From: Bacillota bacterium
GTDB lineage: Bacteria > Bacillota > UBA994
NCBI GenBank assembly: GCA_018725535.1
Contig: QLUS01000004.1
Coordinates: 1 to 29,757 of the forward strand
Reading direction: 5' to 3'
Length of the DNA: 29,757 bases
In this document: one piece after another, positions 1 to 7,420 of the stretch
Numbering within the stretch: the first letter of the stretch is position 1
How the letters are laid out: every line of letters begins with the position of its first letter
Program-made: the position numbers and the translations under genes
The notes under the pieces: generated by a model
What the model was told of the DNA's origin: nothing
The model's database searches: none
The model's input: only the letters and a program-made list of their open reading frames with translations

Positions 1-1227
1 TAGCACTAGCGCGATGACTTGGAGAGTCTTACCTAGTCCCATGTCGTCTGCTAAGACCCCGCCGAGCCCATAGCTAGCCATGGTCTTTAGCCAGCGAAAC
101 CCTGTTACCTGGTAGTCTCGCAGAATATGCTGCAAACTCTCTGGCACCGTCACTTCGAGATCTTGTGGTTCCTGCAAATCCTGCACCATTTTTTTGAAGG
201 CGCTGCTGCGCTCCATGAGCAACCCGGTTGTATCGCGGCTGAGGCTGTCGATATACATGGCGCGATATTTTGGGAGCTCTATTTTCTGGTGAGTTAGCTC
301 GGTCGCACTGATGCCCAAGTTATCTAGCAAGCCAGCAACACCTGCAAATTCGGGTGACTCTAGCGTCATGAACGAGCCATCTTTTAGCCGATGGTAGCGC
401 TTCTTTAGCCGATAGGCGGACATGAGTTCGACAAATTCTTTGGGCTGCATGTTGCCGTAATCTACGGTCATTTCTAGCAACCCACTCGCCATATTGAGTT
501 TAACGCCTGCGCTCACCCGACCAGGATATCTGAGCAAGGGCTTAAAGTCGTCGTTATAGAAGATGTCTGCCGACTGCGCTAGTTCGGGTACACCCCTGAG
601 AAAAAACTCTAAGGCGGCCGCTTCGTCGTCTAACACAGCTACACCACGCTGCTGCTTGAAACCGTATCGCTTAAGCAATGCGAGCACGCTAGCTTCATCG
701 CGCGCAGAACGCAACAGGGCTTTGCCGTCTACAACGGGCGAGGGCTCAGGTCTGACGGCGAAAGGATCGAAAGCGTGTTCGCCGTACCTGAACTTGAGTG
801 TGACAGCGACCCCATTTTTGTGCTGGTCTGGATAAACTTGTGTCTCAAGCGGCTGCCGGTAGAAATGTGCGAGCATTGATTCGTCTAACTGAACGACGCC
901 TATGTTTTCTACGGCACCAGCAACGGTCGTTAAGAACTGCGGCACAAACGCCAGCGGGATCACCACCTCGCCTAGCTTGCCGAAGCACTGGTGAAGCGCT
1001 TTGGCATAATCGGCAAAACGCTTCTCTACTTGGTAGAGTATGCCGTCATGGCACACGACGGTAGCCTCGGGGTTGATGGGGTAGCAACTTGTTCCACGTG
1101 GGGTTAGAGTGGCTTTAACCCCCTGCTCATATGCCGCGACATGGAGCGAGACCGGCGGTTTCCCCGCGACAAGTCGTGTCACGATTTCGTGCTCGCCAAG
1201 ATTAAGCGCAAACTCTCTGTGGCGCAT
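1..1227 (-). CDS. SNF2-family helicase, N-terminal part of ATPase (runs off window; 5' part separated by frameshift)
   Basis: Minus-strand reading frame open from an ATG at 1227 to the window edge, about 409 codons. The first ~330 residues resemble the region that precedes the motor in bacterial SWIM/SNF2 proteins. The end reads RDYQVTGFRWLKTM, then GVLADDMGLGKTLQ, which are the Q-motif area and Walker A (motif I) of SNF2 ATPases; the rest of the motor lies outside the window. Family role: ATP-driven translocation on double-stranded DNA, exact role in Firmicutes unclear. The frame is closed upstream by a TAG at 1240-1242, and the preceding SWIM ORF overlaps it by 26 nt in another frame. Removing one copy of the 7-bp tandem repeat at 1228-1241 joins both frames as FLEI-MRHREFALNLGEHE. 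So this is probably the C-terminal continuation of one gene; a separately initiated protein is possible, since an ATG exists, but I see no good ribosome binding site just upstream. Confidence 0.85.
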   Translation of the reverse strand, partial: MRHREFALNLGEHEIVTRLVAGKPPVSLHVAAYEQGVKATLTPRGTSCYPINPEATVVCHDGILYQVEKRFADYAKALHQCFGKLGEVVIPLAFVPQFLTTVAGAVENIGVVQLDESMLAHFYRQPLETQVYPDQHKNGVAVTLKFRYGEHAFDPFAVRPEPSPVVDGKALLRSARDEASVLALLKRYGFKQQRGVAVLDDEAAALEFFLRGVPELAQSADIFYNDDFKPLLRYPGRVSAGVKLNMASGLLEMTVDYGNMQPKEFVELMSAYRLKKRYHRLKDGSFMTLESPEFAGVAGLLDNLGISATELTHQKIELPKYRAMYIDSLSRDTTGLLMERSSAFKKMVQDLQEPQDLEVTVPESLQHILRDYQVTGFRWLKTMASYGLGGVLADDMGLGKTLQVIALVL

Positions 1228-1969
1228 AATTTCTAATTTCTAAAAACCGATTTAGGCCTGAGCAGTCGAGCCTAAACTGCTTACCCATAAAGTAGGCGTT
1301 TGGGCTATGGAGGCTTGCCGGCATATACCGCTCGTCGTAGTATTGCCCGAGCATCATGTCCAGCAAGGCTTGCGACGTGGGGTCAAACGTGGTGGAAGCG
1401 GACCTGTACGTAAAGTTCTTACCAAAATCGAGCTCGCCGCCATGCACAAGAGTCTCCACAAATTTGCGGGTGTCCTTAAGCACATAGAGTCGGTCGACGC
1501 CAATGGTGAATGTAAGAACCACAATGCGGGAATTTAGCTTGTGCAGGGTCGGCACGAGGGTTGCCTGCTGGACTACTACCGGCGCGGCAACTGCATGTTC
1601 TGCGGTGTGCATTTTTGCTAAGTCCTGCATCAGTCTATTTACTGGTTCGGGCAGTCTGGTGGCGTGTTTGGCACGAAAAAGGTCGTCCCCTTGGAGCTGA
1701 ATCTTTTTCATGAGCGCCACCACATGCTTGCACGCACCGGGATACGATTCGTAAGCATAACACTCACAGAGATACGACTTTATGCTGAGGTCCTTGTCGA
1801 ACGCTACGACGACCGTATATTCGTGCTCACCCTCCACCGTCGCCCAAAATTCGCGGCTGGTCTCTTTATAATGCAGCTCGCCAACGCGGCCCTGCTTGTG
1901 GTAAGCCACCCCACGTTGAAACACCGCTCTAGACTGCACCTCGCTCAATATGTCCTTGTCTTCGAGCAC
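1202..1969 (-). CDS. SWIM zinc-finger N-terminal part of a SNF2 helicase (frameshifted gene)
   Basis: 255 codons from a GTG at 1969, preceded by GAGGTGA at a good distance. The SWIM zinc-binding motif CxCx(n)CxH is at C68, C70, C80 and H82. In Firmicutes, SWIM domains of this kind form the N-terminus of ~1000-residue SNF2 helicases, and the neighbouring frame (1-1227) encodes exactly that continuation. The last residues (after LNRFLEI) are out-of-frame translation through a 7-bp tandem duplication and end at TAA 1202. I see one broken gene covering 1-1969 rather than two genes; the other readings are a phase-variable switch or an assembly error. The gene is monocistronic in appearance: the upstream GNAT gene ends in a terminator at 2053-2086. 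Confidence 0.85.
   Translation of the reverse strand: MLEDKDILSEVQSRAVFQRGVAYHKQGRVGELHYKETSREFWATVEGEHEYTVVVAFDKDLSIKSYLCECYAYESYPGACKHVVALMKKIQLQGDDLFRAKHATRLPEPVNRLMQDLAKMHTAEHAVAAPVVVQQATLVPTLHKLNSRIVVLTFTIGVDRLYVLKDTRKFVETLVHGGELDFGKNFTYRSASTTFDPTSQALLDMMLGQYYDERYMPASLHSPNAYFMGKQFRLDCSGLNRFLEIRNYAPQRVCA
1228..1241. repeat. 7-bp tandem duplication AATTTCT x2 inside the SWIM/SNF2 gene
   Basis: Two perfect adjacent copies of AATTTCT (plus strand), followed by AA, the start of a third copy. On the coding strand this is AGAAATT twice. Loss of one copy restores a single SWIM-SNF2 reading frame. A unit of 7 is not a multiple of 3, so each gain or loss changes frame. Confidence 0.9.
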
Positions 1970-2052
1970 TTCATCACCTCATCTGACCACAATAATACCA
2001 GCTAAGCCATCGGAAGTGCCACTTGTTTTTGCCGAAAGTGCAGGCCAAAGCG

Positions 2053-2086
2053 AAAAAGAGCCACCCCTTGTAGGAGGTGGCTCTTT
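2053..2086 (-). terminator. Rho-independent terminator of the GNAT gene
   Basis: An 11-bp perfect stem AAAGAGCCACC / GGTGGCTCTTT (2055-2065 with 2076-2086) with a 10-nt loop; on the minus strand it is followed by a five-T run. It lies about 60 nt after the stop of the GNAT gene at 2144 and before the SWIM/SNF2 gene. Confidence 0.88.
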
Positions 2087-2143
2087 GGCGGGGCTGGCTT
2101 AATTGTAGTTGGCGGCGTAGAGAGTGAGCAGGCTCGAGCGCAC

Positions 2144-2995
2144 TTAGGATAGCCTAAGCTCCCAAATGCCGCTGATGGCTTCGGGATTAGGCTCTAAGCC
2201 GAGCGAGGCGAGCTCGATGGGGGGTTGCTCGTGGTGTCGATAGACCCTGAGCTCAGAGATGTTTCCGGCTAAGTGCTCGTTAATCATGTGCTGAACGATA
2301 GCTGTGGCGGGGGCGGTTTGCTCACTAAAGAGACCGACCACGTTCATTTCTTTGTCGTCATCCCAAAAAGTCACTGTGCTGACGCAAGAGACTATGCCGT
2401 CAAGTAAGGCCACCCACAGGGAGTTGTCCGCGAGGGCACGCCGCAAGGCGTGCTCGGAGACCTGCTGCACGTGCCAATGCCAGCTGAGGAGCGCGTGGCG
2501 ATAATCCTGCATAAAGGCGATTATCTCTGCCATGTCGTTGGCGGTCGCTTGCTTTACTGTGTAGGGTGCAGTGGGTCTCTCGACGGGGGTTTTGAGATCT
2601 AAGCCTCGGTATTCGGCAACCTGCACAAAGCCTATACGGGAGCTTAGTGTCTGCGAGGCGATGTTTGTCGCTGAAATGAAGGCTCGTCCAATTGCGATGC
2701 CGCGGGCAAGAGCGCGCGCTTGATTATACTGGGCTATGGCTTTGCCCATACCGTGCCGCCTAACCGCAGGGTTTACACGCAGCCCCTCAAACCATGCTTC
2801 GGTAGGGCTTAGGTAGCGGACGCGGGACAGCGCCACAGGTACGCCGTCAACAGTGGCTACGGTCATGTCGCCGTTAGCGTCAGTCAGCCACTGGTCGTAG
2901 ACATAGTGGATGTAGTCGCCCCACGCAAATGTCTGCTGGCAGAACGCCAGTATTGCTTCTTTATCCTCTGCTTTGGCCGGCCTTAACTCAAGCAT
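2144..2995 (-). CDS. GNAT-family N-acetyltransferase, probably two tandem GNAT domains
   Basis: 283 residues from an ATG at 2995 preceded by GGGAGTGA. The first half (residues ~3-130) is a clear GNAT fold: RPAKAEDKEAI at the start, the acetyl-CoA pyrophosphate loop VNPAVRRHGMGKA near residues 74-86, and NIASQTLSSRIGF near 110-122. The second half begins again with a GNAT-like YTVKQATANDMAEIIAFM, but I see no clear second acetyl-CoA loop, so that domain may be catalytically silent. Substrate unknown. It stands alone between its own promoter (3027-3056) and terminator (2053-2086), so it is likely monocistronic. Confidence 0.85.
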   Translation of the reverse strand: MLELRPAKAEDKEAILAFCQQTFAWGDYIHYVYDQWLTDANGDMTVATVDGVPVALSRVRYLSPTEAWFEGLRVNPAVRRHGMGKAIAQYNQARALARGIAIGRAFISATNIASQTLSSRIGFVQVAEYRGLDLKTPVERPTAPYTVKQATANDMAEIIAFMQDYRHALLSWHWHVQQVSEHALRRALADNSLWVALLDGIVSCVSTVTFWDDDKEMNVVGLFSEQTAPATAIVQHMINEHLAGNISELRVYRHHEQPPIELASLGLEPNPEAISGIWELRLS

Positions 2996-3026
2996 TTATC
3001 TCACTCCCGCTGTATGGTCATGGTAG

Positions 3027-3056
3027 ATTATCTCACCTAGATGCACGGAACGTCAA
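3027..3056 (-). promoter_or_regulatory. SigmaA-type promoter for the GNAT gene
   Basis: Minus strand: TTGACG (3051-3056), an 18-nt spacer, GATAAT (3027-3032). It lies about 30 nt before the GNAT start and faces away from selO. Confidence 0.7.
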
Positions 3057-3130
3057 TGTGCTTGTTGTATAGCAGGCTAGCTGTGGTAACATCATAGTGA
3101 CGATAGGTACAGTGGGGGGCAGTAGATCAG

Positions 3131-4570
3131 GTGACAGGCTGGAATTTGGAACATAGCTATAAAGAGCTACCGCAGTTGTTCTTCTCGCATCAATACCCCA
3201 CCCCGGTGCGCTCACCGGAGACTGTAATACTGAATGAACCTGTGGGCCTGCACCTAGGGCTCAATATTGAAGCCCTGCGTGGCCCGGACGGTGCCGCCGA
3301 GCTTGTTGGCAACAAGTTGCCGCCGGGCGCAATACCCATCGCCCAAGCCTATGCCGGGCACCAGTACGGCCACTTCACGATGCTAGGAGACGGGCGGGCG
3401 ATTCTCCTAGGCGAGCAGATTACGCCTGCGGGGCAGCGCTTTGACATTCAGCTTAAAGGCGCGGGTAAGACGCCCTATTCGCGTCGCGGCGACGGACGGG
3501 CGGCGCTAGGGCCTATGCTGCGCGAGTATATTATTAGCGAGGCGATGTATGAACTTGGCATACCGACAACGCGCAGCCTTGCGGTAGTGAAAACTGGGGA
3601 AACGGTATGGCGCGAGACTGCGCTCACAGGGGCCGTTCTGGTGCGTGTTGCGGAGAGCCACTTGCGCGTGGGTACCTTTCAGTTTGCGGCGCAGTATGGC
3701 CACAGAGCTGACCTAGCGGCGCTTGCGGACTACGCTTTGCACAGGCACTATCCGCGTATCGACGGCAGTGAAGACCGCTATCGGCTCTTATTGCGAGAGG
3801 TAATCGCGCGACAAGCCGCCTTAATCGCGCGGTGGCAGGCAGTTGGCTTTGTGCATGGCGTTATGAATACTGATAACACCGCAATAAGTGGCGAGACCAT
3901 TGACTATGGCCCATGCGCCTTTATGGACACCTATGACCCCGCGACTGTGTTCAGCTCAATTGACCACCATGGGCGCTATGCTTACGGCAACCAGCCGAGC
4001 ATTGCCCTGTGGAACTTAGCGCGGTTTGCCGAGGCTTTGCTGCCGCTGCTTCACAATGACAGACAGCAAGCGGTAGAATTAGCTCAGGCAGAGTTGTCCT
4101 GCGGAGCGGATATGTTTCGCCAGCGGTGGCTCGCGGCCATGCGGGCCAAGCTCGGGTTAAGCAACGAGGAGCCCGAGGATGAAGCACTTATTACCCAGCT
4201 GCTTGCCATGATGCAGAGTTCAGGGGCTGATTTCACTAACTCATTCCTTGCTCTCACTGTGGGCCAGTTTGACGGCTTAGCACTGGCAGAGGCCACAGGG
4301 TTTGCGGAGTGGCGCGAGCGCTGGCAACTCAGACAGGAGCGACAAGCCGGGGGTAAGGCGGAAGCAGAACGGGTAATGCTCAGTGCCAACCCCGCAGTTA
4401 TTCCCCGCAATCACCGCGTGGAAGAGGCCTTAGAAGCTGCCTGCCAAGGAGATTTAAGCGTTATGGAGCGCCTGTTGCGTGTCCTCAGAACGTCTTACGG
4501 TCATGCCCCGGAGCACGCTAATTATAGCGAACCGTCCGAGAAGCCCTGCCGCACTTTCTGCGGCACGTAA
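3131..4570 (+). CDS. selO: SelO/YdiU family protein adenylyltransferase (AMPylator)
   Basis: 479 residues from a GTG at 3131, close to the family's usual length. SelO is a pseudokinase-fold enzyme that transfers AMP from ATP to Ser, Thr or Tyr of proteins and is tied to redox stress. Recognisable stretches are AQAYAGHQYGHF (72-83), LKGAGKTPYSRRGDGRA (108-124, nucleotide-binding lysine and Arg loop), HGVMNTDN (242-249) and the metal-binding DYGPCAFMD (258-266). The C-terminus ends FCGT, as in many bacterial SelO proteins that have Cys near the end; there is no in-frame UGA or other sign of selenocysteine. It is monocistronic: a promoter region is shared with the divergent GNAT gene and a strong terminator follows at 4583. 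The GTG is chosen because the sequence match begins right after it; its ribosome binding site (a run of G around 3114-3119) is somewhat distant. Confidence 0.95.
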   Translation: MTGWNLEHSYKELPQLFFSHQYPTPVRSPETVILNEPVGLHLGLNIEALRGPDGAAELVGNKLPPGAIPIAQAYAGHQYGHFTMLGDGRAILLGEQITPAGQRFDIQLKGAGKTPYSRRGDGRAALGPMLREYIISEAMYELGIPTTRSLAVVKTGETVWRETALTGAVLVRVAESHLRVGTFQFAAQYGHRADLAALADYALHRHYPRIDGSEDRYRLLLREVIARQAALIARWQAVGFVHGVMNTDNTAISGETIDYGPCAFMDTYDPATVFSSIDHHGRYAYGNQPSIALWNLARFAEALLPLLHNDRQQAVELAQAELSCGADMFRQRWLAAMRAKLGLSNEEPEDEALITQLLAMMQSSGADFTNSFLALTVGQFDGLALAEATGFAEWRERWQLRQERQAGGKAEAERVMLSANPAVIPRNHRVEEALEAACQGDLSVMERLLRVLRTSYGHAPEHANYSEPSEKPCRTFCGT

Positions 4571-4582
4571 GACGAGAAAAAC

Positions 4583-4623
4583 AAAAGGACCGTCAGACTG
4601 TGCCACAGTCTGACGGTCCTTTT
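4583..4623 (+). terminator. Strong Rho-independent terminator after selO
   Basis: A 20-bp perfect inverted repeat (AAAAGGACCGTCAGACTGTG and its complement, one base between), ending in TTTT. The flanking A and T tracts make it able to terminate in both directions, but only selO ends here. Confidence 0.9.
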
Positions 4624-4723
4624 GTGTTATGCATAGGGCGCTGCCTGTCGAATCCTGTCTATTTCCTAGGAAAACTTACCCCTCTTGCTCAACCACGCGT
4701 AATGACGTATTGGTGACATTTTG

Positions 4724-4752
4724 TTGACGAAACGCGAATATTGCAGTACAAT
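4724..4752 (+). promoter_or_regulatory. SigmaA-type promoter of the toxin-antitoxin operon
   Basis: TTGACG (4724-4729), 17-nt spacer, TACAAT (4747-4752). The predicted transcript starts near 4759, just before the ribosome binding site AGAAGGGGG, which supports the ATG at 4778 as antitoxin start. Confidence 0.8.
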
Positions 4753-4777
4753 GTGTAATAAGAAGGGGGATGATGGC

Positions 4778-5044
4778 ATGGCCACAACCAATCTTAATAT
4801 TCGTGTTGACGAGGAGCTCAAGCGACAGGCAGAAGCCATCTTTGCCGAACTTGGCTTGAATATGTCAACTGCTATGAACGCGTTTCTTCGCTGTTCCGTG
4901 CGTTACGGGGGAATTCCATTTGAACTCCGCATTGACAAGCCCAACGCGGAGACCATTGCAGCCATGGAGGACGTCAACAACGGGCGCGATATGAGCAGGA
5001 CGTTTGACAGCCTTGCGGAGCTACTAGAGGACCTAAATGCTTAA
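4778..5044 (+). CDS. RelB/DinJ family antitoxin
   Basis: 88 residues from the ATG at 4778, preceded by AGAAGGGGG at 8 nt. An upstream in-frame TTG at 4721 lies inside the promoter and is rejected. The N-terminus TTNLNIRVDEELKRQAEAIF followed by LGLNMSTAMNAFLR is the ribbon-helix-helix DNA-binding and dimerisation domain of RelB/DinJ antitoxins. The acidic C-terminal tail (RTFDSLAELLEDLNA) is the part expected to wrap the toxin. It overlaps the toxin gene by 8 nt, so the two are translationally coupled, and the pair is expected to repress its own promoter. Confidence 0.92.
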   Translation: MATTNLNIRVDEELKRQAEAIFAELGLNMSTAMNAFLRCSVRYGGIPFELRIDKPNAETIAAMEDVNNGRDMSRTFDSLAELLEDLNA

Positions 5045-5309
5045 GGTTAGGTACTCTAGCCGCTTTAAGAAAGACTTTAGAAATGTCATTAGGCGAGGAT
5101 ACGACGCTAGGCACTTTGAGGAAATAGTGTCGTTACTGATCGCAGAGAGACCGCTCCCTGTAAAGAACCGCGACCATGCATTGACGGGCAATTACAATGG
5201 ACACCGCGAATGTCATATTACCCCGGATTGGCTCTTGATCTACAAGGTTGAGCGTGACATTCTGACGCTTACTCTAACTAGAACAGGAAGTCATAGCGAC
5301 TTGTTCTAA
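5037..5309 (+). CDS. YafQ-family mRNA interferase toxin (RelE superfamily)
   Basis: 90 residues. YafQ toxins cut mRNA in the ribosomal A site. Residues known to be catalytic in E. coli YafQ have visible counterparts: H47 (RDHALTG), H60, D64 and W65 (CHITPDW), H86 and F90 at the very C-terminus (GSHSDLF). The match in length and full set of catalytic positions suggest an active toxin. The start overlaps the antitoxin stop by 8 nt. It converges with the GNAT pseudogene only 8 bp downstream, with no terminator visible between them. Confidence 0.93.
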   Translation: MLKVRYSSRFKKDFRNVIRRGYDARHFEEIVSLLIAERPLPVKNRDHALTGNYNGHRECHITPDWLLIYKVERDILTLTLTRTGSHSDLF

Positions 5310-5317
5310 GTGCTCTA

Positions 5318-5774
5318 TCACTGCAACAACTTTTCCATAATCACGCTTTTGTAGGCTTTGCCTCCCCACTGCACTTCGTCGACGATGCTGAAGCCTTCGG
5401 ATTCGTATAACGCGATGAGATGTGTGGCGGGCATGGCGGTGTCAAGGCGCAGGAGGGCTGCGTTTTGCTCGCGTCCACGCGCGGCGGCAAATTGCAGAAG
5501 CCACCTGCCGGGTCCTTGGCGTTTAAGCTCGGGAGCAACGGCCAACTGGGTTACGTAGAGCGCAAGACTGCTGCCCCGCTCTCTTTTACGTCGTCGCGGC
5601 CGAGTGTGACGTTCTGTTTGATTGAAACCACTTTTGTTATAGCCCCTCTTTTACGTCGTCGCGGCCGAGTGTGACTGTGGCGACGATTTCGCTTTCCCGG
5701 CACACGAGGCTGTGTAAGGCAGGGACGTCTGAGGCTGTCGCGCGGCGAATCTCGTATGCGGACATGTCTAGCAA
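5318..5774 (-). pseudogene. Disrupted GNAT acetyltransferase gene
   Basis: A TTG start at 5774 with AGGAGG 8 nt upstream opens a GNAT N-terminus (MSAYEIRRATASDVPALHSLV). The frame continues CRESEIVATVTLGRDDVKE and stops at a TAA just after the first copy of a 30-bp direct repeat. The C-terminal half reads in a different frame: GSSLALYVTQLAVAPELKRQ, then the acetyl-CoA loop region GPGRWLL, then LIALYESEGF, ending at 5318. Neither frame can be joined by removing the 65-bp repeat unit alone; an extra 2-nt shift remains. The N-terminal part also looks short, as if ~40 residues were lost between LHSLV and CRESE. It lies 19 bp after the EFR1 gene, in its operon. It could still make a 75-residue C-terminal fragment from an internal ATG, but that is unlikely to be functional. 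Confidence 0.82.
5581..5675. repeat. 30-bp perfect direct repeat (5581-5610 and 5646-5675)
   Basis: Two identical 30-bp copies beginning CTCTTTTACGTCGTCG, separated by 35 bp (period 65). Both copies correspond to the same GNAT codons (VTLGRDDVKE on the minus strand), so the repeat is a partial duplication inside the gene. Confidence 0.93.
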
Positions 5775-5793
5775 GTAATGTTCCTCCTGTTCA

Positions 5794-6633
5794 TTAGAAC
5801 CGCCTGTGGGGGCCTACGAGCACGTAGGGATCAAACTCGCGGACGGGACCTCTAAATGGGGGTCCAAAACGGTGCTTCTTCCCTCGGTAGAGCATCGCTG
5901 ACTCAGGACAAAAGCTATAACAGCGCAAACAGAGTACGCACCGCCCCGCGGTGTGTATTTCGTTTTTGCAGACGCGCAGATTGTCGGCAGGACAAAGCTT
6001 TACACAGACGCCACAGCGCGTGCACGTAGCGGGGTCGGGAACGAGGTCGTCGCGATATTTGTGCATGTGCCGGCGATAAGGAGCCCGCTGTAGCAGCCCG
6101 GCTAGGGTCGAAAGCTTGTTAAAACCACGATAGAATGGCCGGCTTTGTGCTATGTATTCGGCAAGCCGTTGTACGCGAAACGACGAATGCCGCAGGTACT
6201 TTGCTTTAGCCGCAGGCGAGTCGGTATGTAAGGGCCAAGGCAGAACCGGCACGGAGACGTTGCTTGGCATATGAAAGTGCTCTCCCCACCGTACCTCGAG
6301 CCCGCGCGCTCTCAGCATAGAGGCACCTAAGCTGGCTCCGTCCCCCGACCACATCCACTGCGTGCAAAATACAAACGTGGGCTTAACGGGGCGCACTTCG
6401 ATTTCAGCGATAAAGCGCTGCATGGGCAGAGGCAGGTCGGAGCCATAGATGGGGTAGCCAAAACCGACTAGGTCTGACGCGGCGCCTAATTCCGCAGCGC
6501 GTCCCGCCGCAATCTGCTCAATGGAGTACGCGCTGGCCTCAATCTGCCGCTGGGTAAGCGCGGCGGCTAGCTCGTTGGCTACCCACCAAGTATTCCCCGT
6601 TCCCGAAAAATAGAAGATGCTGGCCTTCTTCAC
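5794..6633 (-). CDS. EFR1-family protein: flavodoxin domain plus two [4Fe-4S] ferredoxin motifs
   Basis: 279 residues from a GTG at 6633, preceded by GGGGGG at about 7 nt; a GTG 24 nt upstream (6657) is the alternative. The start KKASIFYFSGTGNTWWVA is the FMN phosphate-binding loop of flavodoxins (SGTGNT, residues 10-15). The C-terminal part has two CxxCxxCxxxCP clusters (residues ~204-215 and ~232-243), each suited to one [4Fe-4S] centre. This makes it a cytoplasmic electron carrier linking flavin and iron-sulfur centres; partner enzyme unknown. The gene lies between the DUF454-YgbA gene and the GNAT pseudogene, all on the same strand, which suggests co-transcription. Confidence 0.9.
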   Translation of the reverse strand: MKKASIFYFSGTGNTWWVANELAAALTQRQIEASAYSIEQIAAGRAAELGAASDLVGFGYPIYGSDLPLPMQRFIAEIEVRPVKPTFVFCTQWMWSGDGASLGASMLRARGLEVRWGEHFHMPSNVSVPVLPWPLHTDSPAAKAKYLRHSSFRVQRLAEYIAQSRPFYRGFNKLSTLAGLLQRAPYRRHMHKYRDDLVPDPATCTRCGVCVKLCPADNLRVCKNEIHTAGRCVLCLRCYSFCPESAMLYRGKKHRFGPPFRGPVREFDPYVLVGPHRRF

Positions 6634-6683
6634 GAGTAGCCCCCCATTCCTTTGCACTTCCTACCAAGACCTAGTTGGCGATT

Positions 6684-7403
6684 TCAAGAATTTTTGCCTG
6701 CGAGAGGTGTCCTCTTTAACGCAAACAGATGGCGTAAAGCCACAATGGGATGGGTGTACAGCATGCGGGGGCCGGCGTATCGCATAACGTCGATCATTTG
6801 TTGTCGCCTGCTTGGTTTGTAACAGGGGTTAGGGCACTTGCTACACGCTGGCTTCTCTGGATAGTGCCTGCAGAGCTTAAGGCGCAAGCGGGCATACTCC
6901 AATAACTCTTGGCAAGCGGTGCAAAGAGGCTGGGTAGGCTTGTGCTTATCTCTGCAATAGAGGCTAAGCACTAACTCGATGGCCCGCCTGTCGCGCTCTT
7001 TTTGTCCCACGGCGGCAGGGTTCTCGTCTTTCTGGGATAGAGTCTTAAGCTTCAAGATGTGTATGGTTACGCCACTCGCAATTAACACGAGCACTAATCT
7101 GACAAAAAGCAGACTGACGACGAAAAAGACGGAAAAGGAGATACTAGCCCAAAGCAGCACGAGGGCTAAGGCCTTAGTTTTTAGCGGTACGCCGCGCTTC
7201 TCTAGGTAGCTTTTGATGTAGATGCTAAGTGCGGGGTGGTTCATCAGCCAAGCGTAAAACCGGTCTGAGCTCCTAGCAAAGCACCAAGCACTTAGCAAGA
7301 GAAACGGCGTTGTTGGCAGCAAGGGCAGGAATATGCCTGCTATGCCGAGGCCAACGGAAAGCATGCCAACTGCGATCAGCAAAACTTTTCTCAGGGACAG
7401 CAT
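6684..7403 (-). CDS. Fusion of DUF454 (YbaN-like) membrane domain and YgbA_NO (nitrous-oxide-stimulated promoter) domain
   Basis: 239 residues. Residues ~5-120 match the DUF454/YbaN inner-membrane family: GIAGIFLPLLPTTPFLLLSAWCFARSSDRFYAWL followed by two strongly hydrophobic segments (~75-117). Residues ~135-230 match YgbA_NO: RRAIELVLSLYC, LCTACQELLEYARLRL, CRHYPEKPACSKCPNPCYKP and DVMRYAGPRMLYTHP. The C-terminal half has eight Cys, several in CxxC pairs, suggesting a metal or cluster site. In E. coli ygbA is induced by nitric oxide through NsrR; whether that holds here is unknown. The two halves are normally separate proteins. It has a GAGGTGA ribosome binding site before ATG 7403 and sits 50 bp after the transporter operon on the same strand. 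Confidence 0.85.
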   Translation of the reverse strand: MLSLRKVLLIAVGMLSVGLGIAGIFLPLLPTTPFLLLSAWCFARSSDRFYAWLMNHPALSIYIKSYLEKRGVPLKTKALALVLLWASISFSVFFVVSLLFVRLVLVLIASGVTIHILKLKTLSQKDENPAAVGQKERDRRAIELVLSLYCRDKHKPTQPLCTACQELLEYARLRLKLCRHYPEKPACSKCPNPCYKPSRRQQMIDVMRYAGPRMLYTHPIVALRHLFALKRTPLAGKNS

Positions 7404-7420
7404 TACTCACCTCTAAGCTA

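Noticed and set aside
4540..4570. Selenocysteine at the C-terminus of SelO
   Set aside because: The end reads FCGT and a normal TAA stop; no in-frame TGA or SECIS-like element is seen.
4583..4623. Long perfect inverted repeat as a transposon end or attachment site
   Set aside because: It directly follows selO, ends in a T-run and has a tiny loop: a terminator explains it fully.
4721..4777. Longer antitoxin from a TTG at 4721
   Set aside because: That start lies inside the -35/-10 promoter and lacks a ribosome binding site; the ATG at 4778 has one.
5581..5675. Possible one-spacer CRISPR (30-bp repeat, 35-bp spacer, 30-bp repeat)
   Set aside because: Sizes fit, but both repeats are coding sequence of a GNAT gene, there are only two copies, and no cas genes are near.
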